A program made the translations under genes and the position numbers. A stretch of DNA of 64,000 bases from an uncultured Anderseniella sp. (lineage in GTDB: Bacteria > Pseudomonadota > Alphaproteobacteria > Rhizobiales > Aestuariivirgaceae): contig CANKYU010000003.1 of the NCBI GenBank assembly GCA_947488295.1, positions 434,001 through 498,000 on the forward strand, given 5' to 3'. Position 1 is the stretch's first letter. Each line of letters starts with the position of its first letter. A model generated the notes under the pieces. That model saw only the letters and a program-made list of their open reading frames with translations. It was not told the origin of the DNA and did no database searches. Shown here piece after piece: positions 36,322 through 46,257 of this stretch.

Positions 36322-36825
36322 ATGAAAAAAAGGAATGCAGTTTTCGTCGTATTGGTCATAGGTACGTTAGCTTACGGCCAATATCTGTACAAAAATATCA
36401 AAAACAATGAAGTAAATTGCGCAAACTTGATTTCAATGTCGAGCAATAAGGAACTCACAGATCAAATGTGGGTTGAGATGGTTGCTGCATTGGACGGATA
36501 TTCTGATTTGAACACATCAATAACTGCTCACTACTTTCTTATCCAAAAATTGCAATCAAGATTTTCGTCAAAATCATCAATTGCTTTTAACTGGTTTGAG
36601 TTGACAGCTGAGTTCCGGACTCGTGGAAAAAAAGTACCTACTCCGCATCCGAGTTTGACCGATGAAATTAGATTGAATGATGGTGCTGACACGAGACAGC
36701 TTGTCTTCAGAATTAAACCTGAGCAACCAACAAGCGGTTCATCAGAACACAGTTGGGCAAACCGAGAATACGAAGTGAGTGTACATTGCAGGCCTGATAT
36801 TCATGGCGCGCATCCACCTCGTTGA
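36322..36825 (+). CDS. AT-rich orphan gene, single-span membrane protein of unknown function
   Basis: 167 aa with one N-terminal membrane helix (about residues 7-20, after MKKRN) and a soluble remainder containing few recognisable features. Base composition is far more AT-rich than all neighbours and codon use differs (many AAT, AAA, TTA-type codons), pointing to recent acquisition. The ribosome site is weak. No homologous family is recognised; the C-terminus REYEVSVHC and the two cysteines suggest a small secreted-side domain. It follows mutL directly, and unexplained DNA lies downstream. Confidence 0.6.
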   Translation: MKKRNAVFVVLVIGTLAYGQYLYKNIKNNEVNCANLISMSSNKELTDQMWVEMVAALDGYSDLNTSITAHYFLIQKLQSRFSSKSSIAFNWFELTAEFRTRGKKVPTPHPSLTDEIRLNDGADTRQLVFRIKPEQPTSGSSEHSWANREYEVSVHCRPDIHGAHPPR

Positions 36826-37014
36826 ATCAGGTCGTGAATTTCGGTAATGGGATGGACGCCCCCATCCGGCCTCTAAATGGGCCATACTGGTAGCGTTGTT
36901 AACAGCCACCAGAATTACGGCGACAGTTTCCCAAATACACCAAATTAGCATTCTGCTGGCTATGGCGAGTCACATTTGCGCTGCTGCTCCCGAAACGGCG
37001 CATCATGAAATATC

Positions 37015-38160
37015 TCAGCGCCGTTTCAAACCATCCATCAGATGCACCAGTAGACCCGCCAGCAAGCCCCAGAAGGCCGCGCCGACACCGAAGGCGGCGA
37101 TGCCGGATGCGGTGACGATGAATGTTGCAGCGGCAGCAAACCTTGTGGCCGGGGCATCGAAGGCGGACGCGAGGGCACCGATCAACGGTGTGATCAGCGC
37201 CAGACCCGCCACGACGGCGATAATGGCTTTCGGCATGGCGATGATGGTGACGATGATCACCGGTCCGAAAAATCCCAGCAACATCCAGATAATGCCGTAG
37301 GCAATGCCGACCTGCCAGCGTTTGGCCTTGTCCGGGTGAACGTCATCGCCGAGACAGATGGCCGCTGTTATGGCGGCCATGTTGAAGGTGTGCGAGCCGA
37401 ACACACCGGCGATCATCGAGCCGATGCCGGTCACGCCGAGACTGGCGGCAACGGGCGGCGTGTAGCCATGTGCGCGCAGTACGGCGAAGCCCGGCAGGTT
37501 CTGGGAAGCCATGGTGACCAGGTACAGCGGCAGGCCGAGACCGATCAGGACGGCCGGGTTGAATTCCGGCATGATGAACACCAGGGTCAAGGCCTCGAAC
37601 CGGAAGGCCGGGGCAGGCACGCCTGCATAGGTGAAGGCGATGACAAGGCCTGCGGCCAGGGCGGCCAGGACTGCATACAGCGGGCTGATCAGCCGTACGA
37701 TCATGAACACTGCGATCAGCGGCAGCACCATGCGCCAGTCACTGACCGCATAGGTGGCAACGGCAATGCAGAACGGCAACAGGACGCCGGCCAGCATGCC
37801 GGATGCGATGCCGGTGGGAATGGATGAAACAGCCCGATTGATTGGCGGCACCGCCCCGGTCAGGGCGATCAGGCCGCCTGCCAGGACGAACGCGCCGACG
37901 GCTTCATTGATGTTGATGCCGGTCGATGCCGCGATCAGCGCTGCACCCGGTGTTGACCAGGCCAGCACGATCGGCACCTTTTTCCAGGTGCTCAGCAGCA
38001 TGGATCCGATGGCCTTGGCAAAACAGATGGCGGCGACCCAGCTTGCGGTCTGCGCCGGGCTGGCGCCCACTGCCTGGGCTGCAGCCAGAATGAGGGCAAT
38101 GGTCGAGCCATATCCAACCAGCGCAGCGACAAGTGCTGCGGAAATCATCGATGGTCTCAT
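37015..38160 (-). CDS. benE: BenE-family benzoate/H+ symporter-like transporter
   Basis: 381 aa with about 11-12 helices. BenE features include GYGSTIALILAAAQA at the N-terminus, LAWSTPGAALIA, the LPLYLVTMASQNLPGFAVLR segment and FGSHTFNMAAITAAICLG. Some family members transport benzoate, but many sit outside benzoate clusters, and here the neighbours are RNA-modification genes. Its ATG overlaps the rsmD stop (ATGA), so it is translated from the rluB-rsmD-benE transcript. Confidence 0.88.
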   Translation of the reverse strand: MRPSMISAALVAALVGYGSTIALILAAAQAVGASPAQTASWVAAICFAKAIGSMLLSTWKKVPIVLAWSTPGAALIAASTGININEAVGAFVLAGGLIALTGAVPPINRAVSSIPTGIASGMLAGVLLPFCIAVATYAVSDWRMVLPLIAVFMIVRLISPLYAVLAALAAGLVIAFTYAGVPAPAFRFEALTLVFIMPEFNPAVLIGLGLPLYLVTMASQNLPGFAVLRAHGYTPPVAASLGVTGIGSMIAGVFGSHTFNMAAITAAICLGDDVHPDKAKRWQVGIAYGIIWMLLGFFGPVIIVTIIAMPKAIIAVVAGLALITPLIGALASAFDAPATRFAAAATFIVTASGIAAFGVGAAFWGLLAGLLVHLMDGLKRR

Positions 38161-38726
38161 TCATCCGCTCCGCGAAACTGTAGTGTCAGTACTTTCGTGT
38201 CGCCATATCGATGTTCGCCGAGCATGGTCAGTTCGTCGGGAACAGCGACATCCACCTTGGCAGCTTCCTCCGCAACGACAATTGCGTTTTCTGCAAGCCA
38301 GCTTCCCGCCACCAGTGACTTGAGCGCACGTTCCGCCAGCTCCTTGCCGTAGGGCGGGTCCAGGAAAACCAGGGAGTAGGGGCTCATCGGTGTGCACGAG
38401 CCCAGGCTGGCGGCATCGCGCCGCCACAGCTTGCACTGCCCGATGACGCCGAGCGTGTCGGCATTGCGCCTGATGAGGCCACGGGCAGTGTCGCTGTTGT
38501 CGATAAAGTGGGCATGCTTTGCGCCGCGCGACAGTGCTTCAAGGCCAAGTGCGCCGGTGCCTGCAAACAGGTCCAGTACGCGCGCGCCGTCAATACTGAA
38601 CCCGGGGACACCATGCTCCAGCCGGTTGAAGATCGCCTCGCGCACCCGGTCCGTTGTCGGGCGGGTGTCGCGGCCATCGGGTGCTGCTATGCTGCGGCCC
38701 CTGAATTTACCGCCGACGATCCGCAC
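38157..38726 (-). CDS. rsmD: 16S rRNA (guanine966-N2)-methyltransferase
   Basis: 189 aa SAM-dependent methyltransferase acting on the small ribosomal subunit. RIVGGKFRGR opens the protein; LDLFAGTGALGLEALSRGA binds SAM, and FLDPPYGK is the DPPY catalytic motif. The start is set at GTG 38726, which has GGGAG six bases upstream and gives the normal family length; the frame is open further upstream to 38939, but that part only overlaps rluB. The first 20 bases overlap the rluB 3' end. Confidence 0.92.
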   Translation of the reverse strand: MRIVGGKFRGRSIAAPDGRDTRPTTDRVREAIFNRLEHGVPGFSIDGARVLDLFAGTGALGLEALSRGAKHAHFIDNSDTARGLIRRNADTLGVIGQCKLWRRDAASLGSCTPMSPYSLVFLDPPYGKELAERALKSLVAGSWLAENAIVVAEEAAKVDVAVPDELTMLGEHRYGDTKVLTLQFRGADE

Positions 38727-39660
38727 GGGCCGCTCCCTTGGCACCGGAGCGCTTTCCGGCCGGTTTGCCTGCACCGGACTTGCCGATTGGCTTTTTCTTT
38801 GCCGGGCCCCGTTTAGGTTTGCGGAACGGTTTGCCGTCAGGCCCCAGTTTCGGATCGGCGGCCCGTTTCGACTTTGCGCCTTCCTTGCGCTTGGTGCCGC
38901 CGCGCACCTGTTCGTTGAGCACCTTCTGTGAGATTTCATCCACTGCGCCGCGCGCCAGTTCGCCGAGCTGGAATGGTCCGAACGAGGTCCGGATCAGCCG
39001 CCCGACCTTCAGGCCAAGGTGTTCGCAGATCTTTTTGACTTCGCGGTTCTTGCCTTCGCGCAGGGCCACGGTCAGCCAGACATTGGCTCCTTGCTCCTTG
39101 TCCAGCTTGGCGTCAATGGGGCCATATTGCACGCCGTCCACCTGCAGGCCGTCCTTGAGCGCTTCCAGCGCTTCCGGTGTGACCTTGCCATTGGCACGCA
39201 CCCGGTAGCGCCGCACCCATCCGGTTGCCGGCAATTCCAGCAGCCGGGCAAGCCCGCCGTCATTGGTCAGCAGTAAAAGGCCTTCGGTGTTGATGTCGAG
39301 GCGGCCGATCGAGATGACGCGCGGCAGATCCTCCGGCATCTTGTCGAACACCGATGGGCGATCCTTTTCATCGCGGTGCGACACCACAAGACCGGCCGGT
39401 TTGTGATACCGCCACAGCCGGGCGGCTTCGCGCTCCGGCAACGGCTTGCCGTCAACTTCAACTGTATCGGTGGGCAGCACCGTCATGGCCGGTGTGATAA
39501 GCGGCTTGCCGTTGACATTGACCCGGCCCATCTCGATCCAGCGCTCGGCATCGCGGCGCGAGCACAGCCCGGCGCGGGCAATTACCTTGGCCACGCGTTC
39601 GGGCTTGGCTGTATCGTCACCGGCTGGAACTGAAGACGGGCTTGATTGTTTGGCGTTCAT
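38707..39660 (-). CDS. rluB: RluB-type 23S rRNA pseudouridine synthase
   Basis: 317 aa. An N-terminal S4 RNA-binding domain (RVAKVIARAGLCSRRDAERWI) is followed by the RsuA/RluB catalytic domain with GRLDINTEGLLLLTNDGG, whose aspartate is the nucleophile for pseudouridine formation. The last ~60 residues are a lysine/arginine-rich tail (GPAKKKPIGKSGAGKP and more), presumably for RNA contact. ATG 39660 is the first start that gives a normal N-terminus. Divergent from tadA with 75 bp between. Confidence 0.88.
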   Translation of the reverse strand: MNAKQSSPSSVPAGDDTAKPERVAKVIARAGLCSRRDAERWIEMGRVNVNGKPLITPAMTVLPTDTVEVDGKPLPEREAARLWRYHKPAGLVVSHRDEKDRPSVFDKMPEDLPRVISIGRLDINTEGLLLLTNDGGLARLLELPATGWVRRYRVRANGKVTPEALEALKDGLQVDGVQYGPIDAKLDKEQGANVWLTVALREGKNREVKKICEHLGLKVGRLIRTSFGPFQLGELARGAVDEISQKVLNEQVRGGTKRKEGAKSKRAADPKLGPDGKPFRKPKRGPAKKKPIGKSGAGKPAGKRSGAKGAARADRRR

Positions 39661-39735
39661 GGAGTTGCTTGTATCAGAAGGGCAGGGTTGCTGCACAGGT
39701 CCAATTGCAGGGGCTTTCAAGAACAGGTGTGGAAG

Positions 39736-40194
39736 ATGACGAAGGTTGAGTTACACCCTGCCATGGCGCGGGCATTTGAAGAGGCAGAAGCTGCCGGCGA
39801 ACGTGGCGAAGTGCCGGTGGGCGCCTGCGTTACAGGGCCCGATGGCGCCATTGTGGCGAGTGCAGGAAACCGGACCCGGGAGCTGAACGACGCAACGTCC
39901 CACGCCGAAATTCTGGCTATCCGCGAGGCGGGCAGGTTGCTGGCCAGCGAACGCCTGACCGGTTGCGATCTGCACGTCACACTGGAGCCGTGCGCCATGT
40001 GTGCCGCCGCCATCTCGTTTGCCCGTATCGGGCGTCTGTATTTCGGCGCGGACGACGAAAAAATGGGGGCCGTCGAAAACGGGGGCCGGTTTTTCACGCA
40101 GGCAACCTGCCATCACGCACCGGAGGTGTATTCCGGCCTGGGTGAGAAAAAAGCCCGCGAAATGTTGACTCAATTCTTCAGAACCAGGCGCTAA
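39736..40194 (+). CDS. tadA: tRNA-specific adenosine(34) deaminase
   Basis: 152 aa zinc deaminase converting A34 to inosine in tRNA-Arg(ACG). Zinc ligands are His56 in SHAEIL, with the proton-shuttle Glu58, and Cys86/Cys89 in LEPCAMCAAA. The start at ATG 39736 follows AGGTGTGGAAG; in-frame residues further upstream lie in the divergent promoter. Its stop codon overlaps that of the convergent patatin gene by four bases. Confidence 0.94.
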   Translation: MTKVELHPAMARAFEEAEAAGERGEVPVGACVTGPDGAIVASAGNRTRELNDATSHAEILAIREAGRLLASERLTGCDLHVTLEPCAMCAAAISFARIGRLYFGADDEKMGAVENGGRFFTQATCHHAPEVYSGLGEKKAREMLTQFFRTRR

Positions 40195-41036
40195 GTATCT
40201 GGAGTAGCTCGCTTGTTCAGCGCAAGTTCAAGTGCCCGCTTGATCTCGTCGCGCGCCGGTCTTGCAGCGCTCATAATGTCTTCGAAGCGGAAGAAGTCAT
40301 GAATGCGAAATTGGCTTATGGCCGGTTCAATCCAGATGTCACAGCGCAGACTCTCGCGCTGCAACCGGGCGATTTTCTGTTGCTGGATCTGCATTGCGCC
40401 GGACAGCAGGTCAGTGGTTCGCGCGGCAGATCCGCTGGATGGCCGAGGTTTGCCGATGACATTGACACCGGCCACGATGTCACAGTCTGCCTGCAGATGG
40501 GATATGGGAACCGGATTGACGCAACCGCCATCAATCAGGGTTGTGTTACGTTTCGGTGCCGAAATGACGCCCGGGATGGCTATGCTTGCAGCGATGGCAG
40601 GGACGGGGTCGCCGGACGAAAAAGTAACTTCACTCATATTGTAGAAGTCGGTCGTGACGATGGTCAGTGGGATCGGAAAGTCTGCCAGGTCATCGGGAAC
40701 GGCTGCCGGCAAAACCAGCTTCACCAGTTGCAGGCCTTCAAGGATTGGCGAAGCCAGCGGGTTGAAATTGATCAGATCCATCAGGCCGCCGCGTCCTGAT
40801 GAAAACGCCCGGCGCGCGGCATCCAGCCGGTTGGACAGGACCATGCGGGAATGGTCTTCAATCTCGGCAGCGCTCAGCCCGCCGGCATAACCTGCCCCGA
40901 CCAGTGCACCGATGCTGGTGCCGGACATGCGATGCGGCTTTATGCCCAGTTCGTCAAAGGCATGCAGAATCTGGATATGGGCAATGCCGCGTGCGGCACC
41001 ACCACCCAGCGCCAGTCCGATGCGGGGCTCACTCAT
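40191..41036 (-). CDS. Patatin-like phospholipase family protein (RssA-like)
   Basis: 281 aa serine hydrolase with the patatin catalytic dyad. The oxyanion loop GGGAARG is at 11-17, the nucleophile Ser41 in GTSIGA, and the Asp168 in LIDGGCVNP. It has no signal peptide, so a cytoplasmic or membrane-face lipid acyl hydrolase is expected. Last gene in a minus-strand chain of four genes, starting with purD, in which each start overlaps the preceding stop as ATGA. Confidence 0.9.
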   Translation of the reverse strand: MSEPRIGLALGGGAARGIAHIQILHAFDELGIKPHRMSGTSIGALVGAGYAGGLSAAEIEDHSRMVLSNRLDAARRAFSSGRGGLMDLINFNPLASPILEGLQLVKLVLPAAVPDDLADFPIPLTIVTTDFYNMSEVTFSSGDPVPAIAASIAIPGVISAPKRNTTLIDGGCVNPVPISHLQADCDIVAGVNVIGKPRPSSGSAARTTDLLSGAMQIQQQKIARLQRESLRCDIWIEPAISQFRIHDFFRFEDIMSAARPARDEIKRALELALNKRATPDT

Positions 41037-42115
41037 GCGCCGGCCTTTCGGGCATAGTCCCAGGCAACGTCCGCCATGGGAGACACAAGGTTCGCCATTT
41101 CCGCAGCATGCGGGTTGGCGGCGGTACCGTCCCGCACCCTGCCGACAATACCCTGGAAGATGGCTGCCATCCTGAAGAAGTTATAGGCCAGATAGGTGTC
41201 CAGATCGGGAATGGACTCCAGGCCCCGTCGCTGGCAATAGGCTGCAACATAGTCTTCGAGGGCAGGCACACCCTCAAGGTTCTCATGGCCAATCAGCGAG
41301 CCGACGCCGGCACCGGTTTCAGACGGTGGCATGCGCCACTGCATCAGGTGGTAGGTGAAATCCGCGATAGGATCACCAAGGGTAGACAGTTCCCAGTCCA
41401 GCACGGCCCGGATCGTCGGGCTGGCCTGATCGACAATGCAATTGTCGAGGCGAAAGTCGCCGTGCACAAGCGACACCTGGCCTGACGAGGGCGAGGCATC
41501 CGGAAGCCAGTCCATCAGCCGGTCCATCGCCAATATCTTTTCGGTTTCCGATGCGCGGTACTGTGCCGACCAGCGCTTGATCTGGCGGGCCACATAACCC
41601 TCTGCCCGACCAAAGTCGGTCAGCCCGGCAGCATCGACATCTACCGAATGCAGGTTTGCCATGAACGCGTTGAGTTCATCAAAAATGACTGCACGCTCCG
41701 ACCCTGAAATGCCGGGTATGAACGGTTCCCAGAACACCCTGCCATCGACAAAGTCCATGACGTAGAACGCGGTGCCGATAATGCTCGCGTCCTCACACAG
41801 CAAATGCGGTTTTGCAACCGGCAGCGCCTGGGCATGCAGGGCCGCGATGACACGGTACTCACGCTCAACCGCATGCGCGGACGGCAGCAGTTTCCCCGGC
41901 GGTTTGCGGCGCAGCACATAAGACGCGGCTGCCGTGACAAGCTTGTAGGTCGGGTTCGACTGGCCGCCCTTGAACTGTTCGACCGTCATCGGCGGCGTGA
42001 AACCGGGTATGTGTGACAGCAGGTAGTCCGCCAGCGCCTGTTCATCAAACCGATGCGCTTCGCGCACGTCACGCGTGCCGGAAAACTCGGCCTGTCTGTC
42101 AATCTGCCGGCTCAA
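41033..42115 (-). CDS. APH-family phosphotransferase (acyl-CoA dehydrogenase-associated type)
   Basis: 360 aa kinase-like protein of the aminoglycoside phosphotransferase fold. The catalytic loop is HGDFRLDN (His218, Asp220, Asn225), followed by the metal-binding VLDWELSTLGDP with Asp240. The sequence around FKGGQSNPTYKL and YVLRRKPPG places it in the subgroup related to the kinase domain of eukaryotic ACAD10/11, whose members act on 4-hydroxy fatty acyl substrates. Antibiotic resistance is unlikely. Overlaps both neighbours through ATGA junctions. Confidence 0.88.
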   Translation of the reverse strand: MSRQIDRQAEFSGTRDVREAHRFDEQALADYLLSHIPGFTPPMTVEQFKGGQSNPTYKLVTAAASYVLRRKPPGKLLPSAHAVEREYRVIAALHAQALPVAKPHLLCEDASIIGTAFYVMDFVDGRVFWEPFIPGISGSERAVIFDELNAFMANLHSVDVDAAGLTDFGRAEGYVARQIKRWSAQYRASETEKILAMDRLMDWLPDASPSSGQVSLVHGDFRLDNCIVDQASPTIRAVLDWELSTLGDPIADFTYHLMQWRMPPSETGAGVGSLIGHENLEGVPALEDYVAAYCQRRGLESIPDLDTYLAYNFFRMAAIFQGIVGRVRDGTAANPHAAEMANLVSPMADVAWDYARKAGA

Positions 42116-43020
42116 GCAACGTTCTCCATCAGAAACGGCAGCATGGCAGCCAGTGTTTGTGCCGGAGCCTCTTCAACCAGGAAGTGTCCGCAGGCAATGC
42201 CGCCGCCGGTTACATTCGTCGCCCATTTGCGCCAGATGTCGAGCGGACCGCCACCTGACTTGCCGGGGATACCGGCATCGCCCCACAATGCCAGCATGGG
42301 GCAGGTGATCCTGATGCCCTGGTCGAGTGCTGCCTCGTCGTGTTCCACATCGCAGGTGGCTCCGGCGCGATAGTCATTGCACAAGGCATGGATGACTTCC
42401 GGGTTGCGAAAGTGGGTGCGGTATTCAGCAAGCGCGGCAGGATCGAAGACGTCAAGGCCGGTGCCATTGTTCCAGGCGCCGAGTTTCTCGTCGAGGTAGA
42501 AATCCGCATCGGCGCCGATCAATTTTTCAGGCAGTGGAAAGGCCTGCGCCAGAAACAGCCAGTGATAGGTGTTCATGGCTCCGGCAATCGTTGCCATGGC
42601 TTTCCACTGTTCCAGCGTGGGCACAATGTCGAGCGTGACCAGGCTGGTCACTGCGCGTGCGTGATCCTGCGCCAGCCGGTAGGCCACCCGTCCGCCGCGA
42701 TCATGGCCGCACAGGTGGAATTCTTTGTGGCCAAGCGTGCGCATCACTGCCACCAGGTCGTTGGCCATGGCTCGCTTTGAATAGGCAAGGTTTCCAGCAT
42801 CGTTGGCCGGTTTGTCGGAGCGGCCATAGCCGCGCAGGTCCGGGATCACCAGCGAGAAGCGCTGGCTCAGTTCACCAGCGATCTTGTGCCAGATGGCCCC
42901 GGTCTGTGGAAACCCGTGCAACAGCAACAGGGCCGGCCCGCTACCGCCGGTGCGCACGAAAAGCCGCGCGCCGTCGCCCTCAACCATCTGATCTTCAAAA
43001 CCGGGATAAAGATCGCTCAT
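42112..43020 (-). CDS. Alpha/beta hydrolase, haloacetate dehalogenase/epoxide hydrolase type
   Basis: 302 aa. LLLHGFPQT gives the oxyanion-hole segment, and the nucleophile elbow is GHDRGG with Asp107, not Ser. An aspartate nucleophile marks the dehalogenase/epoxide hydrolase branch and implies an ester intermediate attacked by water. The general-base His is in [15 protein letters not shown] near residue 281. The substrate is not known. It sits between purD and the APH-family gene, with four-base overlaps on each side. Confidence 0.88.
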   Translation of the reverse strand: MSDLYPGFEDQMVEGDGARLFVRTGGSGPALLLLHGFPQTGAIWHKIAGELSQRFSLVIPDLRGYGRSDKPANDAGNLAYSKRAMANDLVAVMRTLGHKEFHLCGHDRGGRVAYRLAQDHARAVTSLVTLDIVPTLEQWKAMATIAGAMNTYHWLFLAQAFPLPEKLIGADADFYLDEKLGAWNNGTGLDVFDPAALAEYRTHFRNPEVIHALCNDYRAGATCDVEHDEAALDQGIRITCPMLALWGDAGIPGKSGGGPLDIWRKWATNVTGGGIACGHFLVEEAPAQTLAAMLPFLMENVA

Positions 43021-44300
43021 GCAGTGCCTTTTTCACGTTCGACCGCCCGCCAGCCAATATCGCGGCGGCAAAAGCCTTGCGGCCAGTCTATTGCGTCAAC
43101 TGCAGCATAGGCCAGTTGCTGCGCGGTACTGACAGTGTCAGCCTGCGCGGTTATGTTCAAGACGCGTCCGCCATTGGCAAGGATGCTGCCGCCGTCCTGT
43201 TTCGTGCCGGCGTGGAATATCTGAACCCCATCCATTGCCGACGCCGCATCCAGGTTTCCGATCACGGACCCTTTCTGCACGTCTCCGGGATAACCTTGCG
43301 CCGCCATCACCACAGTGAGTGCTGTCGTGTCGTGCCAGCGTACGGAAACCTTGTCGAGCGTGCCGGAGCACGCAGCCAGCATGATGGTGACGATGTCGTC
43401 TTTGAGCCGCATCATCAGCACCTGGCACTCCGGATCACCGAAACGCACATTGTACTCGATCAGTTGCGGCCCGGTGTCGGTGATCATCAAGCCTGCGAAC
43501 AGCACGCCCTGAAAGGCCGCACCTTCTGCTGCCATCGCTGCCAGTGTGGGGTTGATGATCTCGTCCATGGTGCGCTGGCTCATGGCCTCGTCCATGACCG
43601 GGGCAGGGGAATAGGCGCCCATGCCGCCGGTATTTGGTCCGGTGTCGCCTTCACCGACGCACTTGTGGTCCTGTGCAGATCCGAAGGCCACTGCAGTGCC
43701 GCCATCGCAGATGGCAAAGAACGAGGCTTCCTCACCGGCAAGATATTCCTCGATCACCACTTCTGCCCCGGCAGCGCCAAACCGCCCGGCGAATATCTCG
43801 CGCACTGCAGCTTCGGCTTCCGCCATTGTCATGGCAACGGTAACACCCTTGCCCGCCGCAAGTCCGTCTGCCTTGACCACAATGGGCGCATCGTGTTCGG
43901 ACAGATAGGCAAGCGCGTCGGCTTCATTGCCAAAGCGCCCGTATGCGCCGGTCGGAATGTTGTATTTGGTGCAGATGTCCTTGGTGAAACCCTTTGAGCC
44001 TTCCAGCCGGGCCGCGGCTTCACCGGGGCCAAAAGTTGTGATGCCGGCGCTGCGTAACTGATCGGCGAGGCCTGCCACCAATGGTGCTTCGGGACCCACC
44101 ACGACAAGGCCGACATCTTTCGCCTTGCAGAAGTCGACAACAGCGGCTGGATCATTCGTGTCCAGCAGCACAATCTCGGCTTCTTGTGCTATACCGGCGT
44201 TTCCGGGCGAGCAGAACAAAGTGTCAGTCAATGGTGAATTTGCGATTGCCCAGGCCAGCGCGTGTTCGCGGCCGCCCGATCCGATCAGAAGAATGTTCAT
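43017..44300 (-). CDS. purD: Phosphoribosylamine-glycine ligase (GAR synthetase)
   Basis: 427 aa ATP-grasp enzyme of de novo purine synthesis, joining phosphoribosylamine and glycine. It starts with [39 protein letters not shown], the ATP-grasp loop [16 protein letters not shown] and the metal-binding [10 protein letters not shown] follow in order. First gene in the ATGA-linked chain purD-hydrolase-phosphotransferase-patatin. Divergent from xseA with 75 bp between; this purD/xseA divergence is common in Rhizobiales. Confidence 0.95.
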   Translation of the reverse strand: MNILLIGSGGREHALAWAIANSPLTDTLFCSPGNAGIAQEAEIVLLDTNDPAAVVDFCKAKDVGLVVVGPEAPLVAGLADQLRSAGITTFGPGEAAARLEGSKGFTKDICTKYNIPTGAYGRFGNEADALAYLSEHDAPIVVKADGLAAGKGVTVAMTMAEAEAAVREIFAGRFGAAGAEVVIEEYLAGEEASFFAICDGGTAVAFGSAQDHKCVGEGDTGPNTGGMGAYSPAPVMDEAMSQRTMDEIINPTLAAMAAEGAAFQGVLFAGLMITDTGPQLIEYNVRFGDPECQVLMMRLKDDIVTIMLAACSGTLDKVSVRWHDTTALTVVMAAQGYPGDVQKGSVIGNLDAASAMDGVQIFHAGTKQDGGSILANGGRVLNITAQADTVSTAQQLAYAAVDAIDWPQGFCRRDIGWRAVEREKGTA

Positions 44301-44375
44301 GAGGTGTCAAGCTCTCCTTGCCATTGCCACTGTTTTTGGCATCCAATGGTCGCCATTGAAAGGATTCTTGCAGCC

Positions 44376-45857
44376 ATGTCCACTGATTGGCCTCCGTCTG
44401 GATTTGATCCCGACACCGGCGAGCTTATTGATGAGCCCGAAGCGGCCTCCAACGTAGCTGAATTCTCAGTGTCGGAGATTTCCAGTGCGCTGAAACGCAC
44501 GCTGGAGGATACGTTCGGCCATGTGCGGGTGCGCGGTGAACTGGGCCGTGTGTCGAGACCTGCGTCCGGCCATGTCTACCTGGACCTGAAAGACGATCGT
44601 GCCGTCATATCGGGTGTCATCTGGAAGGGCACCGCATCGCGCATGAAGATCCAGCCCGAGCAAGGGCTGGAGGTCATTGCTACCGGGCGCATCACGACAT
44701 TCCCTGGCCAGTCGAAGTACCAGATCATCATCGATACACTGGAGCCAGCCGGTGCCGGTGCGCTGATGGCGCTGCTGGAAGAGCGCCGCAAGAAGCTGTC
44801 GGCAGAAGGTCTGTTTGACGAGGAGCGCAAAAGGGAACTGCCCTATCTGCCCGGCGTCATTGGCGTGGTGACGTCGCCGAGCGGTGCGGTCATCCGCGAT
44901 ATTCTGCACCGGCTGTCGGACCGGTTTCCGCGCCACGTCCTGGTGTGGCCGGTCCGGGTGCAGGGAGAAAGCAGTTCGAAGGAAGTTGCCAACGGCATTC
45001 GCGGCTTCAACGCATTCGAGCCCGGCGGCGACATTCCAAGGCCCGATCTGATCATCGTGGCGCGCGGTGGCGGCAGCCTGGAGGATTTGTGGGGGTTCAA
45101 TGAGGAAGAAGTGGTGCGCGCTGCAGCCGACAGTGCCATTCCGCTGATCTCTGCTGTGGGCCACGAAACCGACTGGACCCTCATTGATCACGCGTCTGAC
45201 TGGCGGGCACCGACACCCACTGCTGCTGCTGAACGTGCTGTGCCGGTACGCTCGGAGTTACTCGCCTACATGGCGGATATGGGCGCGCGCCAGCACCGGG
45301 CGGTAACGCGCGCCATGGATGAGCGGCGCACTCGTATCACGGCCGCGGGCAGGGGCCTGCCGCGCCCGGATGATCTGCTGGCGCTGGCCAGACAGCGCTT
45401 TGATGCGGCATCCGGCAGGCTCGGCCAGTCATTGAAAGCTTCAACAGCTGCCAGCCGCAGCCGGTTTGACAAGGTAGCGGCGCGCCTGAGCGTCCGGCCA
45501 TTGCAGCAGCAGATCAGCAGGGATCGGGAAACCGTCATCCGCCTGTCGCGTGAAGCCAGGCGCAGCCTTGACGCGCGCATGGATCAGCGCCGTCAGGCAT
45601 TGTCGGCTGCGGACAAGCTTCTGCGTGCCTTTTCTTACACGGCCGTACTGGACCGCGGTTTTGCCCTGGTGCGTGATGGCGACGGTCAGCCGGTTCGCAC
45701 CATGGCAGCAACCGAGGCAGGTATGAGCATCAGCATTGAATTTGCCGATGGCCAGGCCGATGCTGTGATCGGGGTCAAAGGGACACGCAAACAGGCATCG
45801 GGTTCCAGGCCATCCGGTGACGGCAAGCCGGGCGGCGGTCAGGGCAGCCTGTTTTAG
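44376..45857 (+). CDS. xseA: Exodeoxyribonuclease VII large subunit
   Basis: 493 aa catalytic subunit of the single-strand DNA exonuclease. The OB-fold domain ([28 protein letters not shown]) is followed by the nuclease domain with [36 protein letters not shown] and [14 protein letters not shown], the conserved catalytic segments. A long helical region and a short C-terminal tail with [12 protein letters not shown] complete it. ATG 44376 with AAAGGAT about 11 bases upstream is favoured over an earlier ATG at 44346. No xseB is nearby. Confidence 0.94.
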   Translation: MSTDWPPSGFDPDTGELIDEPEAASNVAEFSVSEISSALKRTLEDTFGHVRVRGELGRVSRPASGHVYLDLKDDRAVISGVIWKGTASRMKIQPEQGLEVIATGRITTFPGQSKYQIIIDTLEPAGAGALMALLEERRKKLSAEGLFDEERKRELPYLPGVIGVVTSPSGAVIRDILHRLSDRFPRHVLVWPVRVQGESSSKEVANGIRGFNAFEPGGDIPRPDLIIVARGGGSLEDLWGFNEEEVVRAAADSAIPLISAVGHETDWTLIDHASDWRAPTPTAAAERAVPVRSELLAYMADMGARQHRAVTRAMDERRTRITAAGRGLPRPDDLLALARQRFDAASGRLGQSLKASTAASRSRFDKVAARLSVRPLQQQISRDRETVIRLSREARRSLDARMDQRRQALSAADKLLRAFSYTAVLDRGFALVRDGDGQPVRTMAATEAGMSISIEFADGQADAVIGVKGTRKQASGSRPSGDGKPGGGQGSLF

Positions 45858-45890
45858 GAACGTCGGTACTTCTCCGGCAATCCAACTGTG

Positions 45891-46244
45891 TCAGCCTTTG
45901 TCCCCGGTGCTGCTGCGCAGGTAATTTGCCCAGTTTCCGGACCAGCCGCCCAACGGCTGCAGAAGTGCGAACAACTCCATGCCTGTCTCGGTGAGCAGAT
46001 AGCCGTCCTGCCGGTGTTGTACCAGGGCACTGGCCCTCAGTTCCTTCAGGCGCGTGTTGAGCACGGTTGGCGATACGCCCTCGCAACTGCTCTGCAACTG
46101 TCTGAAGGTCATTGGTGCTTCGGCGAGATGCCAGATGATCCCAAGCGCCCAGCTGCGCCCCAGCAAGTCAAACAGCACCATTATGGGCTTGCCTGTTTTT
46201 GATCCGCGAACCGGGTGCCCCGGCGTAGGTATCTTGTGTGCCAT
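45891..46244 (-). CDS. HxlR-family transcriptional regulator (second copy)
   Basis: 117 aa winged-helix protein: GKPIMVLFDLLGRSWALGIIWHL, then MTFRQLQSSCEGVSPTVLNTRLKEL as helix-turn-helix, and TETGMELFALL. Unlike the regulator at 12935 it lacks the conserved N-terminal cysteine of the family, so sensing by that residue is not expected. ATG 46244 is the first start without a hydrophobic, unrelated extension. Divergent from an EamA transporter, with two strong dyads between, so local and autoregulatory control is likely. Confidence 0.85.
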   Translation of the reverse strand: MAHKIPTPGHPVRGSKTGKPIMVLFDLLGRSWALGIIWHLAEAPMTFRQLQSSCEGVSPTVLNTRLKELRASALVQHRQDGYLLTETGMELFALLQPLGGWSGNWANYLRSSTGDKG

Positions 46245-46257
46245 GGTCAAATTTCTG

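Noticed and set aside
36826..37014. Possible insertion-sequence remnant downstream of the AT-rich orphan
   Set aside because: Short stems are present but no terminal inverted repeats, target duplication or transposase fragment could be identified.
42657..43997. 446-codon open frame on the plus strand
   Set aside because: Antisense to purD and the alpha/beta hydrolase, both with clear catalytic motifs.
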